From Nonomuraea thailandensis (GTDB taxonomy: Bacteria; Actinomycetota; Actinomycetes; Streptosporangiales; Streptosporangiaceae): a stretch of DNA of 64,000 nucleotides. The stretch covers positions 5,043,501 to 5,107,500 of the forward strand of contig NZ_JAMZEB010000002.1 of the NCBI RefSeq assembly GCF_024172165.1, read 5' to 3'. Shown here piece after piece: positions 53,102 through 62,596 of this stretch (the first letter of the stretch is position 1; each line of letters starts with the position of its first letter). The translations under genes and the position numbers were made by a program. The notes beneath the pieces are model-generated. The model was not told the origin of the DNA. It saw only the letters and a program-made list of their open reading frames with translations, and did no database searches.

Positions 53102-53345
53102 TCATGTGCCAGGCGCCACACCCACGTCCGTGTCAGTACCGGCGGCGGGGCCGATCTCCCCTGGCGACGTCGTGCCGGTCGAGATCCGCTGCACGTACGG
53201 CTTCCTCGAAGTCAGAGGGCGTATACCGCTCATACTGGGCGAGCCGACCGGCCCCGTGGCCGACGCCCTCGATCGGGCCATGGCCGGTTACGCGGCCGGG
53301 TTGCGCGCCATACGCCCCGGCAACACGGCCGGCCAGGCGCCGCCA
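53102..53345 (+). pseudogene. Possible M24 metallopeptidase fragment
   Basis: The frame reads GPISPGDVVPVEIRCTYGFL, then a LGEPTGPVADALDRAMAGYA segment and LRAIRPGNTAGQ. The order (start of a pGDvv-vE strand, then an IrPGntag helix) matches the centre of Xaa-Pro dipeptidase-like M24 proteins. The metal-binding His and Glu parts are not present and frames break on both sides. Confidence 0.5.
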
Positions 53346-53494
53346 CGGTCGCCGCGCAACTGGGCGGTCCCGGCGACGAGCCACGCCTCGTGGGGCTCAA
53401 CCCGCTCACCCTGAGCGCCGGAGGCCAGGAGCCGCCGACCGGCCACGACGTCGCCATGCTGGCCGTCGCCGTCCCCCGTGATCCGCGCCGACCT

Positions 53495-53960
53495 CAGCCT
53501 TGACCACCGGCACGGCGGCGTGGGTGATGAGCGCCTACGTGCTCGGCTACGCCGAGTTCACCCTGCTCGGCGGCCGTGCCGCCGATCTGCTGGTCGTGGC
53601 TGGGGCTGATCTTGGGTAGCTTGCTGACCGAGCTCGGCTGGCGCTGGGTGTTCTTCGCCCCGGTGTTTCCGGCCGGCGCCCTTGCTGCCGGGCTGGCGCC
53701 GGTGGCGGCCTTCGCCTGGATCGAACGGCGGGCCGCGGCGCCGCTCGTCGGGCTGCAGATCTTCCGCAAGACGGCGATGGTCCGGGCCAACGTCGCCGCG
53801 CGGCTGTTCCTGGGGCGCCTTCTTCGGCTTCCCGTTCATCGTCACGCTCTACCTCCAGGAACTGCGCGGCTGGTCGTCCCTGCCGATCGGGATGGACTGG
53901 TCGTACGCGGCGACGTTCCCGACCCTGGTTCTCTCGGGCGTCGCCTTCGCCCTCGCCCAC
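53495..53960 (+). pseudogene. DHA2-type MFS transporter remnant with frameshifts
   Basis: TGTAAWVMSAYVLGYAEFTL then LLGGRAADLL is the start of an EmrB/QacA-type transporter (helix 2 and motif A). After a break and deletion, LGSLLTELGWRWVFFAPVFP and FFGFPFIVTLYLQELRGWSS appear in other frames. At least two frameshifts and a loss of several helices make it non-functional. Confidence 0.7.
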
Positions 53961-54034
53961 GGCCCTCACGATCGCGGCCACCGCGGTCTACGGGATCGTC
54001 GCGGCCGGCGCAGGCGGCGCACTGGGCGCGCTGC

Positions 54035-54178
54035 ATCCCGCAGGAGCTGCAGGTGGTAAGGCTCGCGGCGACCAGCGCGACGAACAAGGAGATCGTCGCG
54101 CGGCTGTTCCTCAGCCCTAAGTCCGTCGGCCATCACCTTTACCGCGCCTTCCCCAAGCTGGGCGCTCCGTCCGGACCG
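54035..54178 (+). pseudogene. LuxR helix-turn-helix remnant
   Basis: PQELQVVRLAATSATNKEIV followed by ARLFLSPKSVGHHLYRAFPK is a C-terminal LuxR DNA-binding domain. It is very similar to the end of the intact LAL regulator at 6427-9135 (PQELQVVRLAVTGASNREIA). No ATPase or middle region is present, so it is a leftover of a related regulator gene. Confidence 0.75.
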
Positions 54179-54289
54179 AGCCGGTCCGCCCCAGCCTCGG
54201 TTAGGGCACATGCCCGATACCTTCGGATGACCCGCGCTTCTACCGTCTTGACCAGTACCAAGGGGAACAAGACGAGGAGCGTGGCGGCC

Positions 54290-55186
54290 ATGGAACTGGC
54301 CATCGAAGTGGAAGGACTGGTCAAGTCCTTCGGCCGGGCCCGGGCACTGGACGGGCTGGACCTGAGCGTACGAGCGGGCGAGGTGCACGGCTTCCTCGGC
54401 CCGAACGGATCCGGCAAGTCGACCACCATCAGGACCCTGCTGGGCCTGCTGCGCGCCGACTCCGGCCGGGCCGTGCTGCTGGGCGGCGACCCGTGGCGCG
54501 AGGCGGCCGCGCTGCACCGGCGGCTGGCATACGTGCCGGGCGACGTGAGCCTGTGGCCGGGCCTGACCGGCGGCGAGGTGATCGACCTGCTCGGCCGGCT
54601 GCGCGGCGGCCTGGACCCGGCCCGCCGGGCGCAGCTGCTGGAGCGCTTCGAGCTGGACCCGCGCAAGAAGGCCAAAACCTACTCCAAAGGCAACCGGCAG
54701 AAGGTCGCCCTGGTGGCCGCGTTCGCCTCCGACGCCGAACTGCTCGTCCTAGACGAGCCCACCTCCGGCCTGGACCCGCTGATGGAAGCGATCTTCCAGC
54801 AGTGCGTGACCGAGGAGAAGCAGCGCGGCCGGACCGTCCTGCTCTCCAGCCACATCCTGTCGGAGGTCGAGGCGCTGTGCGACCGCGTCACCATCATCCG
54901 GCGCGGCCGCACGGTCGAAGCCGGCCCCCTGTCCCAGCTGCGCGGCCTGGCCCGCAACCGCGTCACCGCCGAGCTGGCCTGCCCGCCCAACGGCCTGACC
55001 CGGATGCCGGACCTGCACCAGGTGCGGGTCCACGGCAACCGGATCTCCTTCGAGGTCGACCGCACCCGGCTGGACGCGGCACTGGCCGAGCTCATCCGGG
55101 TCGGCGTACGCGACCTGACCTGCACCCCTCCCTCACTGGAGGACCTGTTCCTGCGCCACTACAACAGCACCAAGGCGGAACGATGA
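54290..55186 (+). CDS. ABC transporter ATP-binding protein, exporter type
   Basis: 298 residues from ATG 54290; GAGGAG lies 10 bases upstream. Walker A is GPNGSGKSTTIRTLLGLL (about residue 38). The signature is atypical, YSKGNRQKVAL instead of LSGGQ, which is usual in the DrrA/CcmA-like drug-resistance subgroup. Walker B is LLVLDEPTSGLDPL, and the switch His is in LLSSHILSEVEALCDRVTII. A C-terminal domain of about 80 residues follows, as in DrrA-like proteins. It overlaps its permease gene by 4 bases. It exports an unknown compound, drug or lipid. Confidence 0.95.
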   Translation: MELAIEVEGLVKSFGRARALDGLDLSVRAGEVHGFLGPNGSGKSTTIRTLLGLLRADSGRAVLLGGDPWREAAALHRRLAYVPGDVSLWPGLTGGEVIDLLGRLRGGLDPARRAQLLERFELDPRKKAKTYSKGNRQKVALVAAFASDAELLVLDEPTSGLDPLMEAIFQQCVTEEKQRGRTVLLSSHILSEVEALCDRVTIIRRGRTVEAGPLSQLRGLARNRVTAELACPPNGLTRMPDLHQVRVHGNRISFEVDRTRLDAALAELIRVGVRDLTCTPPSLEDLFLRHYNSTKAER

Positions 55187-56577
55187 ACGGCACCTGGACC
55201 CTGACCAAACTCGTGCTCAGGCGCGAGCGCTTCATCGCCCCGCTCTGGATACTGCTGCTGGCCGCCCTCGCGGCCGGACAGGTCCAGCGCTACGCCACCG
55301 CCATCCCCGACATCGCCGCCTTCGCCCGCGAGATGGCCGCCAACCAGGCCCTGACCGCCTTCGCCGGCCAGGTGCACTCCGCCACCCTGGCCGGCATGGC
55401 GGTCTGGAAGAACGCCGACGCCATCTACACCATCCTCGGCCTGATCATGATCCTCACCGTCATCCGGCACAGCCGCGGCGAAGAGGAGTCCGGCCGCGCC
55501 GAACTGGTGGGCGCCGGCCTGGGCGCGGTGGCCGCCCAGCTCACCCAGACCGCCCGCACCGCCGTCGGCGTGGCCGCACTCGGCCTCGGCCTCAGCTACG
55601 TCCTGCGCTTCCTCGCCGACGGCAGCGGCCTGACCGCCCTCACATGGCTGTCCCCGCAGGGCTGGTCACACCTGGTACGCCCCTACGGCGACGACAACGT
55701 GGCCGTGCTGCTGCTCAGCCTCACCTTCACCACCACAGCCGTCGCCCTGGCCTACCGGCTGCTCACCCGGCGCGACCTCGGCCACGGCCTCATCCCCGAA
55801 CGTCCCGGCCCGGCCTCCTCCGACCGGCTGCGCAGCCCGCTGAGCCTGGCCTGGCGGCTGCAGAAGGGCCTGCTCGGCGGCTGGATCGCCGGATACGCCA
55901 TCGCCGGGCTGGTCCTCGGCGCCCTGGCCACCTCCATCGAGGAGGTCGCCCGGCAGGGCGCCGCCGTCGAGGAGTTCTTCCGCCGCTACACCGCCTCCCC
56001 CGAGGCCACCATGACCGACGCCTACCTGTGGCTGATCGTGCTCAGCCTCGGCTACGTCTCCGCCCTCTACCCACTGCTGGCCCTGCTACGGCTACGCAAC
56101 GAGGAGACCACCGGCCACGCCGAACTGCTCCTGTCCGCCCCCGTCTCCCGCCTGCGCTGGGTCACCGGCCACCTGCTCTTCGCCCTGGCCGGAACCGTCC
56201 TGATCCTCGCCGCCGCCGGCCTGACCATGGGCCTGGTGGCAGGAGCCCCCGGCAAGGTCCTCACCGGAGCCCTGGTACAGGCACCCGCCACCTGGATCCT
56301 GGCCGGAGCCGGAGCCCTCGCCTTCGGCCTGCTCCCCCGCGCCGCCGCCGCGATCTCCTGGACGGCCTTCCTGTTCGTCAACCTCTTCGGCGAAGTGCTC
56401 GGCCCGATCCTCGGCATCGACTACTGGATCGCCAAGTACGCCGTGCCCTACCCCAACCTGCCCATGGTCATCTCGGGCGAGCCCTTCACCGCCACCACCG
56501 TCCTGATCATGGCCGGCATCACCACCGCCCTCACCGCGACCGGCCTCGCCGCCATCAGGCGCAGAGCGGTCGGCTGA
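55183..56577 (+). CDS. ABC exporter membrane protein
   Basis: 464 residues with about 12 hydrophobic segments in two similar halves (each starting with a short cytoplasmic helix and an APLWILLLAALAAGQ-like first span). It resembles the 12-helix ABC-2-type permeases paired with single ATPases in actinomycetes (Tet3-like multidrug exporters). The loop ILTVIRHSRGEEESGRAELV recurs as ALLRLRNEETTGHAELLLSA in the second half, supporting an internal duplication. ATGA overlap with the ATPase gene. Substrate unknown. Confidence 0.92.
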   Translation: MNGTWTLTKLVLRRERFIAPLWILLLAALAAGQVQRYATAIPDIAAFAREMAANQALTAFAGQVHSATLAGMAVWKNADAIYTILGLIMILTVIRHSRGEEESGRAELVGAGLGAVAAQLTQTARTAVGVAALGLGLSYVLRFLADGSGLTALTWLSPQGWSHLVRPYGDDNVAVLLLSLTFTTTAVALAYRLLTRRDLGHGLIPERPGPASSDRLRSPLSLAWRLQKGLLGGWIAGYAIAGLVLGALATSIEEVARQGAAVEEFFRRYTASPEATMTDAYLWLIVLSLGYVSALYPLLALLRLRNEETTGHAELLLSAPVSRLRWVTGHLLFALAGTVLILAAAGLTMGLVAGAPGKVLTGALVQAPATWILAGAGALAFGLLPRAAAAISWTAFLFVNLFGEVLGPILGIDYWIAKYAVPYPNLPMVISGEPFTATTVLIMAGITTALTATGLAAIRRRAVG

Positions 56578-56983
56578 GCCTCAAGGATCGTCGCGGCGAT
56601 CTGCCCCGATGCCCCGGCCGGATCTCTCCGTACCTGCGCCTGGCGATGATTTCATTCATGCAGGTGTAGCTGAAGGTGGGTATGCGCGGAGGGCACCGCC
56701 GAGCCGGTCTCGTCGGTGTATGTGCAGGTCGATGACTTCGCGTCGATGGACAGGCTGTCCGCGTCCTTGAACATGTCGTATCGGTCTAGCTTGATCTAGC
56801 GTGCACTCCAGATCCTACTCGGGTCTTGGGCTAGAAGCTGCGAGCGTGCCGACCCGTGAACAGACCTCTGGTGACGGGCGTGCTTCCGTTGGGTTCGTGC
56901 GGATGTCGTTCTCCTTGTTCAGCATGCTGAGCGGTGATACGTGCGGCGGCTGCAAGAAATCTGCTGTTTGAGGTAGGTCTTTG
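56578..56983. other. Intergenic region before the SARP gene
   Basis: No gene is supported. A minus-strand frame near 56660-56790 (RYDMFKDADSLSIDAKSSTC) looks like a C-terminal protein remnant. TCTAGC is repeated at 56785 and 56795, and the perfect palindrome TCAGCATGCTGA lies at 56919-56930, 53 bases before the SARP start. Either could be a regulatory site. Confidence 0.45.
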
Positions 56984-59758
56984 ATGCAATTCCGGCTTCT
57001 CGGCGCGATGGAGATCTTCGCCGCCGGGCGACGTATTCCCATAGGTTCACGCAAGGAACGCCTTGTGCTCGCTGTGCTGTTGCTGGAGGCCAACCGGTGG
57101 GTTCCTATCGGCAGGCTGGTCGAACTGGCCTGGACGGAGGAGGTCCCGGAATCCGCCCGGCGCACTGTCCAGTCGTTGATCTCCCGGCTGCGTGCGCGGC
57201 TACGCATGATCGATCAGGCACTCAACATTGAGCGCGAGGGGGCGTGTTACCGGTTGACGGTGGATCGGGCCAGCGTTGATGTGCACCGATTTCGCGATCT
57301 GCTCGCCGCCGCACGGGACGCTGACGACAACACGGCGGCAGCCTTGTACTCCGAGGCACTCAGCCTGTGGCGCGGCGATGGTCTCACGCATGAGGTTGCG
57401 GCTGAGCATTTGCGTGAGGAGTTGGCCGAGCTGCGATTACGGGCGATTGAGGACCAGATGGACGCCGAACTACGGCTCGGCCGCCACCGCTCCGTGGTCG
57501 GCAGGCTCTCCGCTCTGGCATCCGCATACCCGTACCGGCAGCGGATCACAGGTCAGCTCATGCTGGCCCTGCATCGGGAGGGGAGAAGCGACGAGGCCCT
57601 GGAGTGCTACAGGCGGATGAAGAACAGGCTGATGGAGGAGGTCGGTCTCGACCCGGCAGAGGAGCTCATCCAGTTGGAGCTAGCGATTCTCCGGGCGGAT
57701 CCTTCCCTCGTCGCTCAGCCCTCATCACTCGACCTGGCCGGCGTCGCGTCCTTGCCACCGATGCAACTTCCGGCCGACATCGTATCCTTCTCCGGTCGCG
57801 AAGAGCATGTGAAACATCTCGATGCCCTTCTGCCCGATGACGGCGCGCCGCCCGTCGCCACCCTTGTGGCAATCGCGGGAACAGCGGGGATCGGCAAAAC
57901 GACACTTGCGGTGCACTGGGCGCACCGAGTCCGCGATCGATTCCCTGATGGACAGCTGTATGTCAATCTCCGCGGATATGGACTCGCGAACACGGTGGAA
58001 GCCGCCGATGCGCTGCGCGGATTTCTCGATGCCCTGCATGTCCCCTCCCAACAGATACCGACTGATACGGATCAGGCGGCTGCGCAGTTCCGGAGTGTGC
58101 TCGCGCATCGGCGGGTGCTGATCCTGCTGGACAACGCCCGTGACGCTGAGCAGGTGCGTCCGCTGCTGCCCGGCGGTGGGAGGTGTCTGGTCATTGTCAC
58201 GAGTCGCCGTCAGATGTCCGGCCTGGTCGCCACCGAAGGCGCTCGCCTCCTGCGGCTCGCCCTTTTCACCACCCATGAGGCATACGAACTGCTGGCGCGC
58301 CGCATTGATCGCGAACGGCTGCAAGCCGACCCTGCGGCCGTTGAGGCACTCATCACCGCCTGCGGGCGCTTGCCTCTTGCCCTGGCCATCGCCGCAGCCC
58401 GCAGCGCTGTTCAGCATGAGTTCCCGCTCAGGGCCATCGCCGATCAGCTGAAGGCCGGTCTCGCCGCGTTCGATTGCGGTGACGCGGCGACGTGTTTGCG
58501 TACGGTGTTCTCATGGTCGTACGGGGCGCTGAGCGAGCCGGCTGCTCGGTTGTTCCGCATGCTCAGCCTGTACCCCGGCGCCCATTTCACCCCGGCGGCG
58601 GCAGCGTCGCTGACCGGGGCGCGACTCCAGGATGCACAGGCTCAACTGGCCGAACTGGCCGACATGCACCTGATCGACGAGTACCGTCCGGGCCGCTTCA
58701 CCGTCCATGATCTTCTGCGTACCTACGCAACCGAGCTGGCCGAAGCCGTCGACCCTTCAGTCGACCGGCGTGCTGCTGCACGTCGAGCGCTTGAGCACTA
58801 CCTGCACAGCGCGCACGACGCCGCACAGCTTCTGAGCCCGCACCGCGATCCGATCGTCCTGCCTCCGGTCCTTCCTGGCGTGCACTTGGAACCGTTCGCC
58901 GATCACGACGAAGCCCTCTCATGGTTCATGGCGCAGCATGACGCCCTCCTTGCGGCCGTCCACCTGGCCATTAAGCTCGCCTTGGACGCGCATGTCTGGC
59001 AACTGGCGTGGAGTCTCGCCGATTATCTGGATCGGCAGGGTCATTGGAAGGACCAGCTTTCCTGTCAGCGCCTGGCCGTCGAGGCCGCGGAGCGCAGTGG
59101 CCACCCCTTGGGGCGAGCCGCGGCGTTCCGGAATCTCGCGCGCGCGCATCTGCGGCTCACCCAGTACGACGACGCCCACCATCATTACTCTGCTGCTCTC
59201 GATGTCTATGCGGCCGAGCATGACGTGGTGGGGCAAGCGCACACATACGGGAACCTGTCGGCCGTGCATGTCCTCCAAGAGGATCACCACGCGGCGCTTC
59301 ATTGCGCGCTGCAATCTCTCCAGCTCTTCGAGCGAGCAGGCCATCGGGCGGGAATGGCCAGGGCACTGAATGCGACAGGCTGGTACCAGCTGCATCTGGG
59401 TGACTACGATCTGGCCATCGACAGCTGCACGCGTGCGCTTGAGTTGCATCTTGAGATCGACGACCGTCACGGGCAAGCCAACACGTATGACAGCCTTGGG
59501 CTAGCTCATCGCTACCTGGGCAACTACGCGGAGGCAACGGCCTGCTATCAGCGTTCGATTGATCTCTATAGGTGTCTGGGTGATCGATACAATGAGGCCG
59601 ACACCCTTACTCACCTCGGAGAGAACCTCTTGGCCTCAGGTGATCGCAGCGGAGCGGATCAGGTGTGGCGCAGTGCCTTGCGCATACTGGAGGATCTGGG
59701 TCATCCAGACGCCGCCAAACTCCGCCGGCGGCCTCCATTGAGCGGTGGGAGTCAGTGA
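56984..59758 (+). CDS. SARP-family regulator with NB-ARC and TPR domains (AfsR-like)
   Basis: 924 residues from ATG 56984. The N-terminal winged-helix OmpR-type DNA-binding domain (about 1-95; MQFRLLGAMEIFAAGRRIPI, RRTVQSLISRLRARLR) is followed by the bacterial activation domain (about 100-245; RFRDLLAAARDADDNTAAAL). An NB-ARC ATPase has Walker A GTAGIGKTTLAV at about 301 and VLILLDNARDAEQV. TPR repeats run from about 700 (NLARAHLRLTQYDDAHHHYS; DSLGLAHRYLGNYAEATACY). This is the AfsR arrangement. Such proteins activate antibiotic genes by binding direct repeats near -35. Codon choice is visibly less GC-biased than neighbouring genes, suggesting separate acquisition. Its targets are unknown; the main cluster is 17 kb away. 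Confidence 0.94.
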   Translation: MQFRLLGAMEIFAAGRRIPIGSRKERLVLAVLLLEANRWVPIGRLVELAWTEEVPESARRTVQSLISRLRARLRMIDQALNIEREGACYRLTVDRASVDVHRFRDLLAAARDADDNTAAALYSEALSLWRGDGLTHEVAAEHLREELAELRLRAIEDQMDAELRLGRHRSVVGRLSALASAYPYRQRITGQLMLALHREGRSDEALECYRRMKNRLMEEVGLDPAEELIQLELAILRADPSLVAQPSSLDLAGVASLPPMQLPADIVSFSGREEHVKHLDALLPDDGAPPVATLVAIAGTAGIGKTTLAVHWAHRVRDRFPDGQLYVNLRGYGLANTVEAADALRGFLDALHVPSQQIPTDTDQAAAQFRSVLAHRRVLILLDNARDAEQVRPLLPGGGRCLVIVTSRRQMSGLVATEGARLLRLALFTTHEAYELLARRIDRERLQADPAAVEALITACGRLPLALAIAAARSAVQHEFPLRAIADQLKAGLAAFDCGDAATCLRTVFSWSYGALSEPAARLFRMLSLYPGAHFTPAAAASLTGARLQDAQAQLAELADMHLIDEYRPGRFTVHDLLRTYATELAEAVDPSVDRRAAARRALEHYLHSAHDAAQLLSPHRDPIVLPPVLPGVHLEPFADHDEALSWFMAQHDALLAAVHLAIKLALDAHVWQLAWSLADYLDRQGHWKDQLSCQRLAVEAAERSGHPLGRAAAFRNLARAHLRLTQYDDAHHHYSAALDVYAAEHDVVGQAHTYGNLSAVHVLQEDHHAALHCALQSLQLFERAGHRAGMARALNATGWYQLHLGDYDLAIDSCTRALELHLEIDDRHGQANTYDSLGLAHRYLGNYAEATACYQRSIDLYRCLGDRYNEADTLTHLGENLLASGDRSGADQVWRSALRILEDLGHPDAAKLRRRPPLSGGSQ

Positions 59759-60387
59759 ACCGCGTCGGTGCTCCCATGGTTGTCAAGTGGATGCAGGGAG
59801 GTCTTGTTCGCCGCCCCAGGGCTGGTAAGGATCTTGAGCAGCTCGCGGGCGATGTACACCGGGCCTGCGTCAGGGTCGGACGGACCTGGAGCAGGCCCGC
59901 AAGGATCTGCCGCTCGTCCGTTGAAGCCCAGATCAGACCCACAGGCGTGTTCTCGCGCTCCGTTGCCGGACGTCGGCATGTGAATGGCAGCGTCGGCCCC
60001 GAAGGGCCAATCTGGTCGTGCAGACCCCTACGGCGAACGCCACGAGCCCAGCTGGCCTCACCTGCGGTATCAACACCCCTTCCGCTCCCGCACGGCCGCG
60101 GCGGCAAGCTCGGTTCACGGGGCGTCATCACGTCAGGGACCTCGGGGATCAATCCACGAGTGAACGGCGGCGCGCAGGAACCAGGGCGCCGGCCGTCATC
60201 GCGTGGCTCGATGTCGGCCGGCACGGCCCTGAGCAGGCCGTCGGCCGGATCCGGCAGGCCGTGCACGGCGTCATGGCCGTCGCCCACCCCACGGCGCGGG
60301 GGTCTGGGTCGCAGTCCGGCGGAAATCCAGGAAGGGCTTTGTCTCAAGTCGGGTCTGCCGGCTGCCCGCACGTGCTTACCTGGGAGA
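59759..60387. other. Gap without a supported gene
   Basis: About 630 bases. Frames are open on both strands but none combines a start, ribosome site and family features. The minus frame near 59760-59960 (AGPVYIARELLKILTSPGAA) may be a remnant. Nothing else is recognisable. Confidence 0.5.
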
Positions 60388-61098
60388 ATGGGCGTAACGA
60401 GTTCCTTCGATGATCCTGACGTCGCTGCCGCGTACGCCACGTGGCGCGCGCGTGAGCTGGCCTGGCTGCTGGGCTATCCCTTCCTCTTGCGCGCGCTGGA
60501 GGAAGGCGGCGGCCGGGGGCCGGTGCTGGACGTCGGCTGCGGCCACGGCGAGGTGGCGGTGCAGGTGGCCCGCCGCTTCGCGAGCCCGGTGGTGGCGGTG
60601 GACGCGTCGCCCGCGATGCTCGAGGTCGCCCGGCGCGAGCATGCCGACCCGTCGGTGACCTACCACCAGGCCGAAGGGCGGCGGCTGGACTTCCTGGACA
60701 CGGCCTCCATGGGCGCGGCCTACTCCGCGTTCGTGCTGCTCATGCAGCCGTCGCGGGCGGCCCTTCAGGAGCTGGCCGACGAGGTCGGCAGGGTGCTGCG
60801 CCCCGGCGCGCGGTTCGCGGTCCTGGACATGGACCATTCGCGCTCCACCCTCCTGGCGCGGCGGCCCGCCGCCGAAGGCGAGCAGATCACGGTCCAGGTG
60901 GGCGACACCGAGATCCACGACTACTACTGGCTGCCTGAAACGTACACCGAGATCATGGCGAAAGCCGGGTTCGCCGACGTCCACGTCGAATGGCTGACCT
61001 GGGAGGGGACCGCCGACCCCGCGCTGTTCTCCTGGCGTGATCGCGCGCCCGGGCCGGTCACCTGCTCCCTGGTCGTCCTGTCGGGCACCCGCCGCTGA
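60388..61098 (+). CDS. Class I SAM-dependent methyltransferase
   Basis: 236 residues. The SAM-binding motif is GPVLDVGCGHGEVAVQVARR (about residues 45-64), followed by the motif II acid in VVAVDASPAMLEVARREH, AEGRRLDFLD and the post-motif VGRVLRPGARFAVLDMDHS. The C-terminus has WLPETYTEIMAKAGFADVHV, usual for small-molecule methyltransferases of the UbiE type. ATG 60388 has only GGGAG directly abutting it, so translation may be leaderless or start elsewhere. It stands alone, with a hairpin after it. Confidence 0.9.
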   Translation: MGVTSSFDDPDVAAAYATWRARELAWLLGYPFLLRALEEGGGRGPVLDVGCGHGEVAVQVARRFASPVVAVDASPAMLEVARREHADPSVTYHQAEGRRLDFLDTASMGAAYSAFVLLMQPSRAALQELADEVGRVLRPGARFAVLDMDHSRSTLLARRPAAEGEQITVQVGDTEIHDYYWLPETYTEIMAKAGFADVHVEWLTWEGTADPALFSWRDRAPGPVTCSLVVLSGTRR

Positions 61099-61121
61099 AG
61101 GATTGGCCCTGGTGTGACGAA

Positions 61122-61153
61122 CGGGCGGCCGGGCGAGGGTCACCGGCCGCCCG
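61122..61153 (+). terminator. Hairpin terminator after the methyltransferase gene
   Basis: CGGGCGGCCGG (61122-61132) pairs with CCGGCCGCCCG (61143-61153), an 11-bp perfect stem with a 10-base loop, 24 bases after the stop. Confidence 0.8.
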
Positions 61154-61678
61154 CTCCACGGAAATCGGTCAGCGGACGCCCAGTTCGATCCGCTCGAACG
61201 CGTAACCGGAGCTGACGTTGAGCCGGGCTCCGCCCAGGCCGGCGCGGGCGCCGACGGCGTAGATCGCCTCAAGCCAACGGTGCGCCTCCCTGCCTCGCCA
61301 CCTTGGCGCTCGGGCACGAGGAGCGCCTTGGCGACGTCATCGCCGGCAACGGCGCCGACGTCGATCTACAGGTGATCTGCGCGTGGTCGTGGCGCGGCCT
61401 GCCGGCGATCCACTGGCTGGTCGAGCCGGCTGGGACCCGTCCCTTGCCGGGCTGCGAGGTCGACGTGCTGAGGTCCCGGATGTGAGGCCGCGCCCGGAGG
61501 CGACGCCCCCCGGTAGGCGCGCGACGAGTGCTGTCCCCGGCCTGGCGGAGACCGAACCGAGGAAGCGGCACCACGAGCCGGTCGCACGCGAGGGCACGGC
61601 CCCCTCAAGGAGATCGACAGCCCTTCCGCTCTCCGCCACAATGGACGGTGATCTTGGCTTCCCCTCTCTGGACAGGAC
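61154..61678. other. Gap with two short gene remnants
   Basis: On the minus strand, 61168-61280 reads EAIYAVGARAGLGGARLNVS then SGYAFERIELGVR and a stop, like a protein C-terminus. On the plus strand, 61290-61485 reads LGHEERLGDVIAGNGADVDL then QVICAWSWRGLPAIHWLVEP and a stop. Neither has a start or a family I can name. No other features seen. Confidence 0.5.
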
Positions 61679-62596
61679 ATGAAGGCCCTCATAGCAACGG
61701 TGGCTCTCGCCACCGCGGTCCCCGCGACCGCCCATGCCGCTGCCGCTCCCGACCCGGTGGCCGCCGTACGGGCCCTTCTGGCCCGCAATGCCGGGGTCAC
61801 GCTGGAGTTTCTTGGCAGCACCGGCACCGATCTGTTCTGGCAGAACGACGCCACTCGCGAGCAGATATCCGGCGGTGTAGGTCTGAAGGGCACCGGCAAG
61901 CTCCAATTGGGCCCCGCTGGTGTGACGGCCTCCGAAATCACCCGCGTGGTGCAGTTGAGCGGACAGGTCCTGATGAAGCAGGAGGCGGCCAAGGGAGACG
62001 CCTATTTCGCCGGCCTGCTCAAATCCGCTGGAACGACCCGCATGATCAGCACGAAGGGCTGGCTCTACCACCTGCCGCCGAAGGCCCGCACGTGGCTCCG
62101 CACCGGCCGCGCCGGCGGGGGCGCCGCCGCGTACGGTGACCAGATCATCAACGTGCTGGAGCCCGCCACCCTGGCCAAGCTGCTGTCCACCGGGGACCGC
62201 TCATCGGTCACGCCCTGGCACAAGAACCGCACCACCGGCCGCAACCAGCGCATCTACACCCGTAGCGGCACGATCACCCTCAAGGAGCTCTACCGGGTCT
62301 CCCCCACCTTCCGCGAGGCGGCGGGCACCTCGGCCGTTGGCAAGGACGAGATCTGGTGGCAATACCTGTACGACGACCGCGGCCTGCCGGACCGGCTCGT
62401 CTGGCACTTCCGGACGACCACGAAGGCCGACTCCATCGGGCTGGGGGACAACCGGATCCGCTCGGTGCGCCTGGCCACGCGGTTCTGGGACTGGCAGGCC
62501 AAGGTCTCCATCACCGCGCCCAAGGCGACACCGGGGCGAGGCCCTGCGGTAGACGAGATCATCGACATCCTGCGGGCGGACGATCGCCCGCGCTGA
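61679..62596 (+). CDS. Secreted protein, paralogue of the one at 41641
   Basis: 305 residues with a Sec signal peptide (MKALIATVALATAVPATAHA, cleavage near AHA-AAA). The mature protein is beta-rich with GDAYFAGLLKSAGTTRMIST, KGWLYHLPPKARTWL, INVLEPATLAKLLSTGD, SGTITLKELYRVSPTFREAA and a C-terminal RLATRFWDWQAKVSITAPK. The same order of landmarks in the protein at 41641-42378 shows paralogy; this copy has a longer N-terminal region. The LolA/LppX-type fold is a possibility, giving a lipid or ligand carrier at the cell surface. Function unknown. Confidence 0.85.
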   Translation: MKALIATVALATAVPATAHAAAAPDPVAAVRALLARNAGVTLEFLGSTGTDLFWQNDATREQISGGVGLKGTGKLQLGPAGVTASEITRVVQLSGQVLMKQEAAKGDAYFAGLLKSAGTTRMISTKGWLYHLPPKARTWLRTGRAGGGAAAYGDQIINVLEPATLAKLLSTGDRSSVTPWHKNRTTGRNQRIYTRSGTITLKELYRVSPTFREAAGTSAVGKDEIWWQYLYDDRGLPDRLVWHFRTTTKADSIGLGDNRIRSVRLATRFWDWQAKVSITAPKATPGRGPAVDEIIDILRADDRPR

